A program made the translations under genes and the position numbers. A model generated the notes under the pieces. It did not search any database. It had not been told where the DNA came from and saw nothing but the letters and a program-made list of their open reading frames with translations. Shown piece by piece: positions 1 to 9,273 of a DNA stretch of 39,355 nucleotides (position 1 is its first letter; each line of letters opens with the position of its first letter). Source of the DNA: Sphaerochaeta sp. (lineage in GTDB: Bacteria; Spirochaetota; Spirochaetia; Sphaerochaetales; Sphaerochaetaceae); the NCBI GenBank assembly GCA_028699215.1, contig JAQVVB010000002.1, forward strand, positions 1 through 39,355. The letters run 5' to 3'.

Positions 1-39
1 CAGTGACCTATATTCAGATGTTACATCAATGATTCCCAT
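1..39 (-). CDS. 5' end of an unidentified CDS running off the window start (MGIIDVTSEYRSL...)
   Basis: Reverse strand ATG at 39 preceded by AAGGAG (about 47-52); 13 codons stay open to the window edge. Confidence 0.5.
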   Translation of the reverse strand, partial: MGIIDVTSEYRSL

Positions 40-52
40 AGCATGTCTCCTT

Positions 53-805
53 CTAAAGGCAACGAATCACGGCCTCACTGATAGCTTGGGCAACTACCTG
101 CCTCCATTGGGGAGAAACCAATTTGCGAGCATCCTCCTCATTGGTGATGAACCCAACCTCAACAAGTACAGCAGGGATTCGACTGGCATTCAATACATAG
201 AGATCCATTTCTTTCACCCCTCTATTCCGCGAAGTGGGAAGCTTCTCGGAAAACACTTCCTCAAAGGTCTTCGCTACGACAAGATTCCGGTGGTTGAGGT
301 CTCGATTGAGTTCAAGAAAGCTCTGAGACGAGAGTGTCCCTATGTTCATCAAGGGCGTGTCCTTATTGAGAAGGACTACCCGTTTATCCTGTTTCTTGGT
401 TAGAATCTCAAAACCTGAGGCTTCTTTGCTGGGTGCACTATTGATATGGATGGAAACGAACAATGCGCTGGTTTTAGGAGGAAGTTCTGTAGAATAGGCA
501 ATGCGACTGCGTTGCTCAAGAGAAAGGAAGGTATCGTCGTTTCGGGTAAGGATCAGGTGCAATTCGGGTTTTGAAACAGCGAGCAAGGAGTAGACACGTT
601 TGGTTATATCCAACGTCAAGTCCCTTTCATACACTGTGCCTCCAGCGAAAGCCCAAGCGGTACTGGTGCCAGGATCATGTCCTCCATGACCTGCATCAAG
701 GATAACCGTGGATACAGGTAAGGAATAGGGATCCTCAACACCGAAAAGAGGTGACAACGTATACAAAGCTATACCCAAAACGATCAAGGCTCTCCATCTG
801 CTCAC
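53..805 (-). CDS. N-acetylmuramoyl-L-alanine amidase (Amidase_3 family)
   Basis: Motifs VILDAGHGGHDPGT, SIHINSAPS, and VEVGFITNEEDARKL typical of the zinc amidase_3 fold; N-terminal hydrophobic segment. Confidence 0.9.
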   Translation of the reverse strand: MSRWRALIVLGIALYTLSPLFGVEDPYSLPVSTVILDAGHGGHDPGTSTAWAFAGGTVYERDLTLDITKRVYSLLAVSKPELHLILTRNDDTFLSLEQRSRIAYSTELPPKTSALFVSIHINSAPSKEASGFEILTKKQDKRVVLLNKDTPLMNIGTLSSQSFLELNRDLNHRNLVVAKTFEEVFSEKLPTSRNRGVKEMDLYVLNASRIPAVLVEVGFITNEEDARKLVSPQWRQVVAQAISEAVIRCL

Positions 806-1731
806 ATCAGCTCCTCACTCATGGATTTCCACTCTTTGCACAGTCTGGTAAAATCAGTCTTCTGCAACCAGAGCATTCTTTTTTTCACCTCTTCAGATAA
901 AACCTGTTTATCAACATACCCTTTGTATCTATGAACGATATTCTTACCGTTTATCTGATTGACCGATAACGCCTTGGTGTAACATCGTTTGAAACCTTCG
1001 CATTCGCTTCGGTCCTCGACTACAGACTCTCGGTCAGGAAACTGCATTAAGAGGGATTGTGTGATTTCCACCTTATATCCAAACAAGTAACAACGTATTC
1101 CCCAATCCAAAGCCTGCCAATATTCACTGAGTATCTGCTCGTCATATCCACGCAGGCGTTGAAAGAGAGCCCGATCATACAAGCCAAGCCCCATGACAGG
1201 ATAGAGCGTCAATAAAGGATTGTCGTTCTGCATGTTGGGAAAAGCTGAGAGGGGATCCAATTCCCGCTCAGATATATGGGGAGCACGGACACAGGGAATG
1301 ATTTCTTTATTGGCATTCGCCAGAACGACAGCAAGTGCTGCTGGATGTTCAGCCTGCCCCATACGAGAGAGCAGTTGCGGCCCATCGAAGCGCACCAGAA
1401 GAAGATCGCTTCTGACAATGAGAAAATAATTGGTATGGCATTCATTCGCCACCGCATTGATTTTCTCACCATTGAACGTCATGGTAGTAAATACCAGAAA
1501 CGTAACCTCTTTATAGGCTTCCTGCATTGCAAGGATGTCGATGCGATCTTCTTGGGTTACCACATGGAGTGCGTAATTCATGTTCTGTACAAACCAATCG
1601 AGGTTCTCCACCAATTGCTCTTTTGTACCGGTGTCGAGAATCCCCACGGCCAGTTGTTCGGTGCTGTGCAGTTGGTTTATTCTAGAACCAAGATCTTGTT
1701 TCCGTCGATAGATCCTGTAGTTATTCAACAT
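802..1731 (-). CDS. glycosyltransferase-like protein (GT-A/family 2-like), tentative
   Basis: ORF trimmed to MLNNYRIYRR (start 1731, overlapping the proB stop by 11 bp); NYFLIVRSDLLLV, PVMGLGLYDRALFQRLRGYDE resemble GT2-like proteins. Confidence 0.45.
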   Translation of the reverse strand: MLNNYRIYRRKQDLGSRINQLHSTEQLAVGILDTGTKEQLVENLDWFVQNMNYALHVVTQEDRIDILAMQEAYKEVTFLVFTTMTFNGEKINAVANECHTNYFLIVRSDLLLVRFDGPQLLSRMGQAEHPAALAVVLANANKEIIPCVRAPHISERELDPLSAFPNMQNDNPLLTLYPVMGLGLYDRALFQRLRGYDEQILSEYWQALDWGIRCYLFGYKVEITQSLLMQFPDRESVVEDRSECEGFKRCYTKALSVNQINGKNIVHRYKGYVDKQVLSEEVKKRMLWLQKTDFTRLCKEWKSMSEELM

Positions 1732-2845
1732 CGTCGAGCAACACCAAATCCTCCGGACGAAAAAGTACGTCCTTATGTCCAGAACCGAGAATCTCAACAA
1801 TCTCACTGCTCTTATGACCAGCCAATCGAGCGATATCAGTGCTGTTGTAGTACGGAGAAGCCTTGGCAAAAGGAACTCCATCCACGGTGCAAATCTGAAC
1901 GACATCACCCGAACCAAACACTCCCTTTACATTCACCACGCCTTTTGGAAGAAGGCTCTTATGAGAAAGCAAAGCTTTCTTTGCTCCTTCATCAACTTCA
2001 ATGGAACCCAGATGGGAGTTGTTGAGAATCCAACGTTCCCGTTGGCTCAACCTCTCCTTGGGATGTACAAAGGTGCCCAGCTCTTCCCCATCAAGAAGAC
2101 GAATGATGGCATTCTCCTCGTACCCACTTGCAATGATGGAACCACATCCTGCAACTGCAGCTATCTTGGCGGCAAGAAGCTTCGTCTTCATTCCGCCGGT
2201 GGAGAAAGTACTTCCTGCTCCCCCTGCATAGCTGAGAATCTGCTCATCAATAATCTCAATGTCGCTGAGCAACTTGGCATTCGGGTCTTTTTTGGGGTCT
2301 GCAGTATACAGACCGGGAATATCGGTAAGGATTATAAGAAGGTCAGCATCTATTTTACTGGCCACCATGGCACTCATACGGTCATTGTCACCAAACGCCG
2401 ATCCAATTTCAGCAGTACTGATTGCATCGTTTTCATTGAAAATTGGTAAAACACCCAAATCCAACAGCGTAAAAACGCTGTTTCTCAGGTTTACATAGGT
2501 ATGCCGGTTGTTCATATCCTTGCGTGTGATCAATACCTGAGAACAAAGCATATCATGACGCTTGAAGGATCTGCGGTAGCTGCTCATGAGCAGAGGCTGC
2601 CCAATGGAAGCACAAGCCTGGCGCATGGAAACCTGCTTGACGGCATCCTTCAATTTCAGTTCTTTGGCTCCCATTCCAACTGCTCCAGAAGATACCAACA
2701 AAACCTGATACCCTCTTTTTCTCAAGATGGCAATTTGGTTGCAGATATTGTCGATGCATTTCTCATCGATTCCGTCGGATGAGGAGAGCAAATTGGTACC
2801 GACTTTCAACACAACTCGATGGATAGATGAAAAGTCGCGACTCAT
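1721..2845 (-). CDS. proB: glutamate 5-kinase
   Basis: VVLKVGTNLLSS, VSSGAVGMGAKEL, NENDAISTAEIGSAFGDNDRMSAMVASKIDADLLIILTDIPGLYTADPK, and C-terminal PUA-like segment; trimmed start MSRDFSS. Confidence 0.95.
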   Translation of the reverse strand: MSRDFSSIHRVVLKVGTNLLSSSDGIDEKCIDNICNQIAILRKRGYQVLLVSSGAVGMGAKELKLKDAVKQVSMRQACASIGQPLLMSSYRRSFKRHDMLCSQVLITRKDMNNRHTYVNLRNSVFTLLDLGVLPIFNENDAISTAEIGSAFGDNDRMSAMVASKIDADLLIILTDIPGLYTADPKKDPNAKLLSDIEIIDEQILSYAGGAGSTFSTGGMKTKLLAAKIAAVAGCGSIIASGYEENAIIRLLDGEELGTFVHPKERLSQRERWILNNSHLGSIEVDEGAKKALLSHKSLLPKGVVNVKGVFGSGDVVQICTVDGVPFAKASPYYNSTDIARLAGHKSSEIVEILGSGHKDVLFRPEDLVLLDDVE

Positions 2846-4170
2846 TGTACATCTCCTGAAGCAAGACTGACTCCGTCCGTAGACATTTCGGTATGCAGAA
2901 AACCTTTTGCCTTCGATCCTGTATAGGTGGAAACAACTTGCCCTGATCCGACAAGAAGCCATTTGCTGCTCATCAATCCTGCAAGACCTACCGGCCCCCG
3001 TGCATGAATCTTTGCCGTGCTGATCCCAACCTCTGCCCCCAGGCCATACCTGAATCCATCCGCAAAACGAGTTGAACAGTTGGCGAATACATCAGCAGAA
3101 TCAACCTCACGCAAGAATCTTGCAATGAGTTGCTTATCTTCAGTCATGATGGCATCGGTATGATGGGAACCATATTCAGCAATATGAGCTACCGCCTCTT
3201 CATAGTTCTCCACAACTTTGATGTTCAATTCCAAGGCAAGATACTCAGTATGATAATCTCCCTCTTCATACGGAATGCAATCTATCAATGAACAAGTATA
3301 GGCATCACCGTGGATGCGTACACCTTTTTCTTCGAAGCGCTTTGCCATTCGCACAATGAACGTCGAAGCAACCGCCTTATGCACCAATAACGTCTCAATG
3401 GCATTACAAGCAGCAGGATACTGAATCTTAGAGTCATACGCGCATTCAATGGCTTTATCCAGGTCAGCTTTCTCATCTACATAGAGATGACAGATTCCAT
3501 CAGCATGTCCCAGCACCGCTATGGAGGTATGGTCCATGACATATCGGACAAATGCATTTGACCCACGGGGAATCAGCAAATCTATCTCCTTATCCATTTT
3601 CAGCATCACATCGACATCACTGTGACTTTCCAGGAGCAACAGCCAAGAGTTTCCCAAAACGGATTTTTCAGCGCTCTTCTTGATGGAAGCCATCAATGCT
3701 GTATTGGTATTGAAGGCCTCTTTGCCTCCCTTGAGGATGATTGCGTTCCCGCTTTTAAGGCAAAGCGATACAATCTGAACCAGAGCATCTGGACGTGATT
3801 CAAAAATCATGCCGATAACCCCGATCGGAAAACTGACTCGTTCCAGAAGCAAATCTTCATCCAGAATTCGTTTTTCCAATACTTTATTGATTGGATCACT
3901 CAAAGTCGCCACCTGCTTCAAGCCTTCGGTAACAGAAGCAAGTTTGTCTTGATCGAATATCAGACGCTTGACCAAGGATTCTTTCAGATTGTCTTCATGA
4001 GCTTTTCGAAGATCCTCTTCGTTTGCTTTTTGTATGATTTCCCAATCGCGATGCAATCCTTGTGCTATTGCAAGCAACAATTCATTGCGAACCGATTCGC
4101 TGCTTGTGCATAGCGCAACCGAGCTGGCCTTAAGCTTTTTTATATCTTCTTGAATGCATTTGCCATCCAT
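2842..4170 (-). CDS. proA: gamma-glutamyl phosphate reductase
   Basis: FPIGVIGMIFESRPDALVQIVSLCLKSGNAIILKGGKEA, DLLIPRGSNAFVRYV, NCSTRFADGFRYGLGAEVGISTAKIHARGPVGLAGL; 4-bp overlap with proB. Confidence 0.95.
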   Translation of the reverse strand: MDGKCIQEDIKKLKASSVALCTSSESVRNELLLAIAQGLHRDWEIIQKANEEDLRKAHEDNLKESLVKRLIFDQDKLASVTEGLKQVATLSDPINKVLEKRILDEDLLLERVSFPIGVIGMIFESRPDALVQIVSLCLKSGNAIILKGGKEAFNTNTALMASIKKSAEKSVLGNSWLLLLESHSDVDVMLKMDKEIDLLIPRGSNAFVRYVMDHTSIAVLGHADGICHLYVDEKADLDKAIECAYDSKIQYPAACNAIETLLVHKAVASTFIVRMAKRFEEKGVRIHGDAYTCSLIDCIPYEEGDYHTEYLALELNIKVVENYEEAVAHIAEYGSHHTDAIMTEDKQLIARFLREVDSADVFANCSTRFADGFRYGLGAEVGISTAKIHARGPVGLAGLMSSKWLLVGSGQVVSTYTGSKAKGFLHTEMSTDGVSLASGDVQ

Positions 4171-4289
4171 ATACAACCCCTTGACTATAGTGCTTATACA
4201 GTAAACCGAATACAAGAAGGTATCAAGGAGAAAACCAGTGTCATGATGTATCATTTACGATTGCATTTTCATAAACATAATGGTAGACT

Positions 4290-4305
4290 GCAACCGTTCG
4301 CAACA
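4290..4305 (+). promoter_or_regulatory. direct repeat GCAACC-N4-GCAACA (site D) in the ABC importer leader
   Basis: GCAACCGTTCGCAACA, 10-bp period; ends 15 bp before the ATG at 4321. Confidence 0.5.
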
Positions 4306-4320
4306 ACACAAGGAGCCATC

Positions 4321-5424
4321 ATGAACGCAAGAAGACTTTCTTTTCTCATTTTCCTGATTCTTATCCCTGCATTTCTGTTCGCACAAGCCAGTGCTGAAAA
4401 CCAGATGCTTGCAAGCGATTATTATAGTGCCGTCGATGCCAATGGAAGGACTGTCAAACTTAATGAAAAACCTGTCAAAGTATTGATTGCAGGCAAAGCG
4501 GGAAACATGCCGGCCAACGCGCTGTTCCTCTTTCCTGAAGTAGAAGACATGGATCTCACGCTCCCCCTCACCGACCAAGGCTTAGGTGATTTTTTTGCAT
4601 TCATCCGGCCTTCATTGCATGATACGGTTCGTATCAGCCAAAATGCCAGTGTTGAAGAGATTGCATCCAGAGAGCCACAGTTGGTTCTTACCAAAGCGAC
4701 ACACTTCGAATCCATAGCAAAAAAACTCGATCAGCTGGGAGTTCCCAACTTCACCTTGAATCTGGAAAGTTATGAAGACTGGCAGAAGGAAATCGAACAA
4801 CTGGGGAAATTGTTGAAAAACACCAAACGTGCAGAGCAAATACTCTCAATGTATGAAAACCGTCTCTTGCAGGTCACCTCAAAAGTCTCAACCTTGTCTG
4901 AAGTGAATAAAAAACGCGTATTGTTGTTACAAGGAGCAAGAGGGGACAATGCAAACTCCTTCAAGATTGCACCAGATACATGGATGCAGACCTGGATGGT
5001 GGAAACCATAGGAGCGATTCCGGTCTGGAAGGGGGCAAACTCTGCAGCAAACGGATGGAGCACCGTCTCTTTCGAACAAATTGCCGCATGGAATCCTGAG
5101 GTCATGTATATCGTCAGCTACAAGACCCCTTCAGACTCCTTCATCAAGGAGATATACAATTCCCCACTTTGGGCAGATCTTGATGCGGTGAAGAACCATC
5201 AGGTAAAGCAGACTCCTTCGGATATGATGAACTATATACAACCGGTCGCCAGTTGGATACTGGGCGTGGAATGGATGGCTAAAGATCTGTATCCTTCTCT
5301 CTTTCCAACGATGGACATGGAGAAGCAAATCGCATCTTTTTACCACGACTTCTATTCCATCAAGGATGAGGCTATGCTTGAAGAACTTCAAAAGCGTTAT
5401 AAAGCCTCAATTTCCCTTAATTAG
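4321..5424 (+). CDS. ABC transporter periplasmic substrate-binding protein (FecB/BtuF-like)
   Basis: Signal peptide MNARRLSFLIFLILIPAFLFAQA; helical-backbone binding protein features; RBS AAGGAG; followed by FecCD permease and ATPase. Confidence 0.8.
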   Translation: MNARRLSFLIFLILIPAFLFAQASAENQMLASDYYSAVDANGRTVKLNEKPVKVLIAGKAGNMPANALFLFPEVEDMDLTLPLTDQGLGDFFAFIRPSLHDTVRISQNASVEEIASREPQLVLTKATHFESIAKKLDQLGVPNFTLNLESYEDWQKEIEQLGKLLKNTKRAEQILSMYENRLLQVTSKVSTLSEVNKKRVLLLQGARGDNANSFKIAPDTWMQTWMVETIGAIPVWKGANSAANGWSTVSFEQIAAWNPEVMYIVSYKTPSDSFIKEIYNSPLWADLDAVKNHQVKQTPSDMMNYIQPVASWILGVEWMAKDLYPSLFPTMDMEKQIASFYHDFYSIKDEAMLEELQKRYKASISLN

Positions 5425-5429
5425 CCCCC

Positions 5430-6446
5430 ATGAACAGCTCAATATACAAACAAGAACAGAAGCGCAACAGGATCATCCTGTTGCTGCTCTGTTTCATCTT
5501 GTTGGTGCTATCTTTCCTTTTCCTGTTTGCTGGACGATATCCAAAGGGGGGCTTCACCTTTGTGAAGAACCTTTCAGAAAATTCCATGATGAAAAACATC
5601 ATCGTGAATGTACGCCTTCCTAGAATTCTGTTGGCCATCATGGCAGGAGCAATCCTGAGTGCAGCAGGGTTTACGTTTCAGATGCTTTTCTCAAATCCGC
5701 TGGTTGAACCTGGATTCCTTGGAGTGAGTCAAGGAGCGGCTTTTGGAGCAGCTTTGGTGATCGTTGCAGGAAGTGGCAGCTCGATCATGATTCAGCTCAG
5801 CGCCTCCTTTTTCGGGCTTCTGGCCTTAGGATCTTCGTATTTTTTGGCAAAGAAATTCCGATTTGGAGGTTGGTTGCTCAGGCTTGTCCTTTCAGGCATA
5901 GCGATTTCAGCAATTTTTTCATCTGGCCTGGGTGTCATCAAATTGGTGGCCGAACCAACCAAGGACTTACAGGACATTACGTTCTGGATGATGGGAGGGT
6001 TGTGGAACAGCAATTGGAACCAGATCTTTTCCATCATCCCTATTGTGGTGTTCTGCCTTTTGGTGATCTACAGCTACCGATGGAAGCTCAACCTACTCTC
6101 TTTACAGGAAAAAACAGCCTATTCAGTAGGTCTCAATCCCAAGCGGGACAGAACCATTTTATTATTGGTCGCCACGATAGGGACAACGCTGACCATTTCC
6201 ATTACGGGTTTGATCGGCTGGGTCGGCTTGATCATGCCCCACTTATCCCGCAAGCTTTTCGGTTCCGACAGCAAAGCAGCGCTTCCGGGATCAATGGTTA
6301 TGGGCGCTCTGTTTCTTCTTCTTTGTGATACGATAGGAAGGACGGTGCTGGCCACCGAGATCCCCATAGGCTTGCTTACCAGCTTCATTGGGGCGACCAT
6401 CTTCATCATCATTCTCTCACTCAGGCATCAGGAGGGAAAAGCATGA
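5430..6446 (+). CDS. FecCD-family ABC transporter permease
   Basis: RLPRILLAIMAGAILSAAGFTFQMLFSNPLVEPGFLGVSQGAAFGA, GLIGWVGLIMPHLSRKLFG, EIPIGLLTSFIGATIFI. Confidence 0.93.
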   Translation: MNSSIYKQEQKRNRIILLLLCFILLVLSFLFLFAGRYPKGGFTFVKNLSENSMMKNIIVNVRLPRILLAIMAGAILSAAGFTFQMLFSNPLVEPGFLGVSQGAAFGAALVIVAGSGSSIMIQLSASFFGLLALGSSYFLAKKFRFGGWLLRLVLSGIAISAIFSSGLGVIKLVAEPTKDLQDITFWMMGGLWNSNWNQIFSIIPIVVFCLLVIYSYRWKLNLLSLQEKTAYSVGLNPKRDRTILLLVATIGTTLTISITGLIGWVGLIMPHLSRKLFGSDSKAALPGSMVMGALFLLLCDTIGRTVLATEIPIGLLTSFIGATIFIIILSLRHQEGKA

Positions 6447-7198
6447 GATCTGTACAGATGGAACATATCTCCTATACCTATCCTACAGGAACCAAAGCAC
6501 TCCATGACATCTCCTTGGAAATAGAAGAAGGCTCTACTGTTGCCCTATTGGGAGCAAATGGTGCAGGAAAGAGCACCCTCATGGATCTGTTGCTTGGGTG
6601 GAAACACTCCCAAGGAATCAAGCTGTTCGACAAACCTCTCTCCTCTTATGGAAGAAAGGAACTCGGAAGGTGCATGGCTCTGGTTCCTCAAAGCGAAAAC
6701 TATAATTTTTCCTTTACGCTCCTCGACTACACGCTCTTTGGAAGAGCTCCATACCTTTCGGAAATGGGATCACCTACAGAGAACGATGTAGATATTGCCT
6801 ATGAGGCTTTGAAAGAAGTCGGTCTGGCATCGTATGCAAAACGATCCATCACTTCGTTATCAGGCGGAGAGCATCAATTGTTATTGCTATCGCGAGCAAT
6901 AGCCCAACAGAGCAAGGTATTGCTTCTCGATGAACCTACCAGTGCCTTGGATCCTGCCAACAGACAGAAGGTCATGAAAATCCTTGAGCATCTGCATGAG
7001 CAAAAGAAAACCCTCATCTTCACCACGCATGATGCAAACCTTGCCTACGAACTTGCCACCCATGTAGCAATGCTCAAACAAGGAAACTTGCTCTGCTTTG
7101 GGACAAAAGAAGAGGTGGTCACCACCGAAATGCTGACCACCCTGTATGAAACGAAAATGACGGTATGTTCCATTGGAGAAAAGACTCTGATTTATTGA
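6443..7198 (+). CDS. ABC transporter ATP-binding protein (FepC/BtuD-like)
   Basis: Walker A GANGAGKST, signature LSGGEHQLLLLSRAIAQ, Walker B VLLLDEPTSALD, H-loop TTHDAN; overlaps permease by 4 bp. Confidence 0.95.
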   Translation: MRSVQMEHISYTYPTGTKALHDISLEIEEGSTVALLGANGAGKSTLMDLLLGWKHSQGIKLFDKPLSSYGRKELGRCMALVPQSENYNFSFTLLDYTLFGRAPYLSEMGSPTENDVDIAYEALKEVGLASYAKRSITSLSGGEHQLLLLSRAIAQQSKVLLLDEPTSALDPANRQKVMKILEHLHEQKKTLIFTTHDANLAYELATHVAMLKQGNLLCFGTKEEVVTTEMLTTLYETKMTVCSIGEKTLIY

Positions 7199-7199
7199 G

Positions 7200-8939
7200 T
7201 TACAACTCCAAGGGGACGAAGGAGAAGGTCCTTACATCAAAAAGCCCCATATCAGTAAGTTTATAGGAAGGAATGACAGGAAGGGACATGAAGCAGAGCG
7301 TCATGAACGGATCGACTTCTTTACTGACCTGCAGTTCCTTCTGCGCCAACTCATGTAACGCATCCAGGGACTTCGCAATGGTGTCGCCCTGCAAGTCACT
7401 CATCAGGCCGGCAATAGGAAGAGGAAGATCCGACAAAACCTGACCATGCTTGACCATGACCATACCACCACCCAACTCCATCAAGTGGCGCACTGCTTGA
7501 TACATATCTTCATCATTGTCTCCCGCTACGATGATGTTATGCGAGTCATGGGCAACAGAGGTTGCAACAGCACCACCCTTGAGACCGTACCCCCTGAGAA
7601 GGGCGACGGCAACATTACCGGTGCCTGTATGCCTCTCAACAACTGCGAGCTTGATGATATCCTGATGTGGATCATGTACCCACTTTCCCTGTTCCACCTT
7701 GACGTTCGCCTCTCCAGCATTGGTGACGACTCCTCCCGGGATGATGTCGATGACCCTGACATGACTGGACTTCAAAGGGAGATTCAAAGATCCAAGGGTG
7801 AAGTCCTTCACGTTCATTTTTCCTACGACCCGCTCATCGAAGGCTGCTCGTAGAGGTTCAAGTATTTTCCCATCAACAGCTACCAGCTCTCCTCCTACAT
7901 ATACATGATGCATGGAAAAGTCTGTAAGGTTGTCACAAAGAAGGAAGTCTGCCCGTAACCCTGGAGCTATGGCTCCACGGTCAGTAAGATGATAGCAATC
8001 ACAGCTATTGATGGTTGCCATACAAATGGCCTCGATTGGATCGAGCCCCGCTTGCACGCTCAGGCGCACATTGTTGTTTATGTGCCCCTCTTCAAGAATG
8101 GTTTTGGGTTGTCGGTCATCGGTACAGAAAATACAACGCCGGCTGTTTGCTTGGGTTACTCCACCAAGTAGATTAAGCACGTTTCTACAGGCAGAACCTT
8201 CGCGAAGCATGACATACATGCCTCTTCTGATTCGTTGCTTCAACTCATCTGGGTTTTCACACTCATGATCGGTATGAATGGATGCACTGCAATAAGCATC
8301 CAGATCCGATCCATCGATTGCTGGACTGTGACCGTCTACTATCTTACCTGCAAGCTTTGCTTCCCATATCTTGTCAAGAACCATGGAAGAAGCAGAAATG
8401 ACACCCGGGTAGTCCATCATCTCTCCAAGACCCAATACCCGATCATTCCCCAATCTACTGGCAATCTCTGGAGCATGGAGTATAGCTCCACTATGCTCAA
8501 AAACGGTTGCAGGAACGCAGGACGGAACCATGAACATGGCTTGGAGCGGGGTGTTTTCTGAAGAAGAAAGCATATAGTCCAAACCAGACAATCCACAAAC
8601 ATTGCAGATTTCATGGGGATCGGCGACTACCGTAGTCGTGCCACAAGGAACCACCAGGTTGGAAAATTCCGCGACAGTACTGTGCGAGGATTCAATATGG
8701 ACATGTCCATCGATAAACCCAGGAAGCAAATATCTCCCTTTTGCATCGATGACGTGTTCCGCTTCACCGGTTCCCTTTTCAGAGAAACCACAGATGTAGC
8801 CATCGCTTACCAACAGATCGGCGTCAAACCACTCTTTATTATATACATCCAGGATGTGCGCTCCGGTTATGCAGATCTCCGCAATTTTTCTCCCGGAGGC
8901 TACATTGATTATCGTATCTAAATCTGATCTATTTTTCAT
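7200..8939 (-). CDS. ade: adenine deaminase
   Basis: LLPGFIDGHVHIESSHSTVAEFSNLVVPCGTTTVVADPHEICNV, VDGHSPAIDGSDLDAYCSASIHTDHE, and C-terminal VAHDSHNIIVAGDNDEDM; GGAGGGAAC RBS supports start at 8939. Confidence 0.95.
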   Translation of the reverse strand: MKNRSDLDTIINVASGRKIAEICITGAHILDVYNKEWFDADLLVSDGYICGFSEKGTGEAEHVIDAKGRYLLPGFIDGHVHIESSHSTVAEFSNLVVPCGTTTVVADPHEICNVCGLSGLDYMLSSSENTPLQAMFMVPSCVPATVFEHSGAILHAPEIASRLGNDRVLGLGEMMDYPGVISASSMVLDKIWEAKLAGKIVDGHSPAIDGSDLDAYCSASIHTDHECENPDELKQRIRRGMYVMLREGSACRNVLNLLGGVTQANSRRCIFCTDDRQPKTILEEGHINNNVRLSVQAGLDPIEAICMATINSCDCYHLTDRGAIAPGLRADFLLCDNLTDFSMHHVYVGGELVAVDGKILEPLRAAFDERVVGKMNVKDFTLGSLNLPLKSSHVRVIDIIPGGVVTNAGEANVKVEQGKWVHDPHQDIIKLAVVERHTGTGNVAVALLRGYGLKGGAVATSVAHDSHNIIVAGDNDEDMYQAVRHLMELGGGMVMVKHGQVLSDLPLPIAGLMSDLQGDTIAKSLDALHELAQKELQVSKEVDPFMTLCFMSLPVIPSYKLTDMGLFDVRTFSFVPLEL

Positions 8940-8953
8940 GTTCCCTCCATACA

Positions 8954-8969
8954 GCAACAAGTTGCAACA
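8954..8969 (+). promoter_or_regulatory. direct repeat GCAACA-N4-GCAACA (site A) between ade and the NCS2 permease
   Basis: GCAACAAGTTGCAACA, 10-bp period; a further single copy GCAACA occurs at 9039-9044. Confidence 0.55.
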
Positions 8970-9273
8970 TATTTTTCTTAGTTTATCACCGAAGCAAGAT
9001 TCTTCAAGTGAAAACTCGTTGTATTTTCAATTAATTTGCAACATTTCACCGAACAAAAAAAAATTTAAAATAATTTTTCTTCATTTGTTTTCAATCTACC
9101 CAATTCATATTTGTATTTTTTGTATATACTGCAAATTTTTAGCGAATTTTTTACAGTGAAATCACTATTTGAATTCCAGAATGTGCTATTTAACAATCAG
9201 AAAGATTTTTCTGTACTAGATTCGACACTTGTATTAGAATATCAATATTCAAACATCTGCAAGGAGTGCATCG

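Noticed and set aside
4171-4320. Cobalamin or molybdenum-cofactor riboswitch before the ABC importer
   Set aside because: The leader is short and shows no recognisable B12-box or Moco-type structure.
7196-7202. Convergent ATPase/ade stop codons separated by 1 bp as a special feature
   Set aside because: Tight convergent packing is common in bacteria; nothing else supports a function.
8940-9273. Purine riboswitch upstream of ade or the NCS2 permease
   Set aside because: I could not find the conserved three-way-junction core of a purine riboswitch; a covariance-model search would be needed to be sure.
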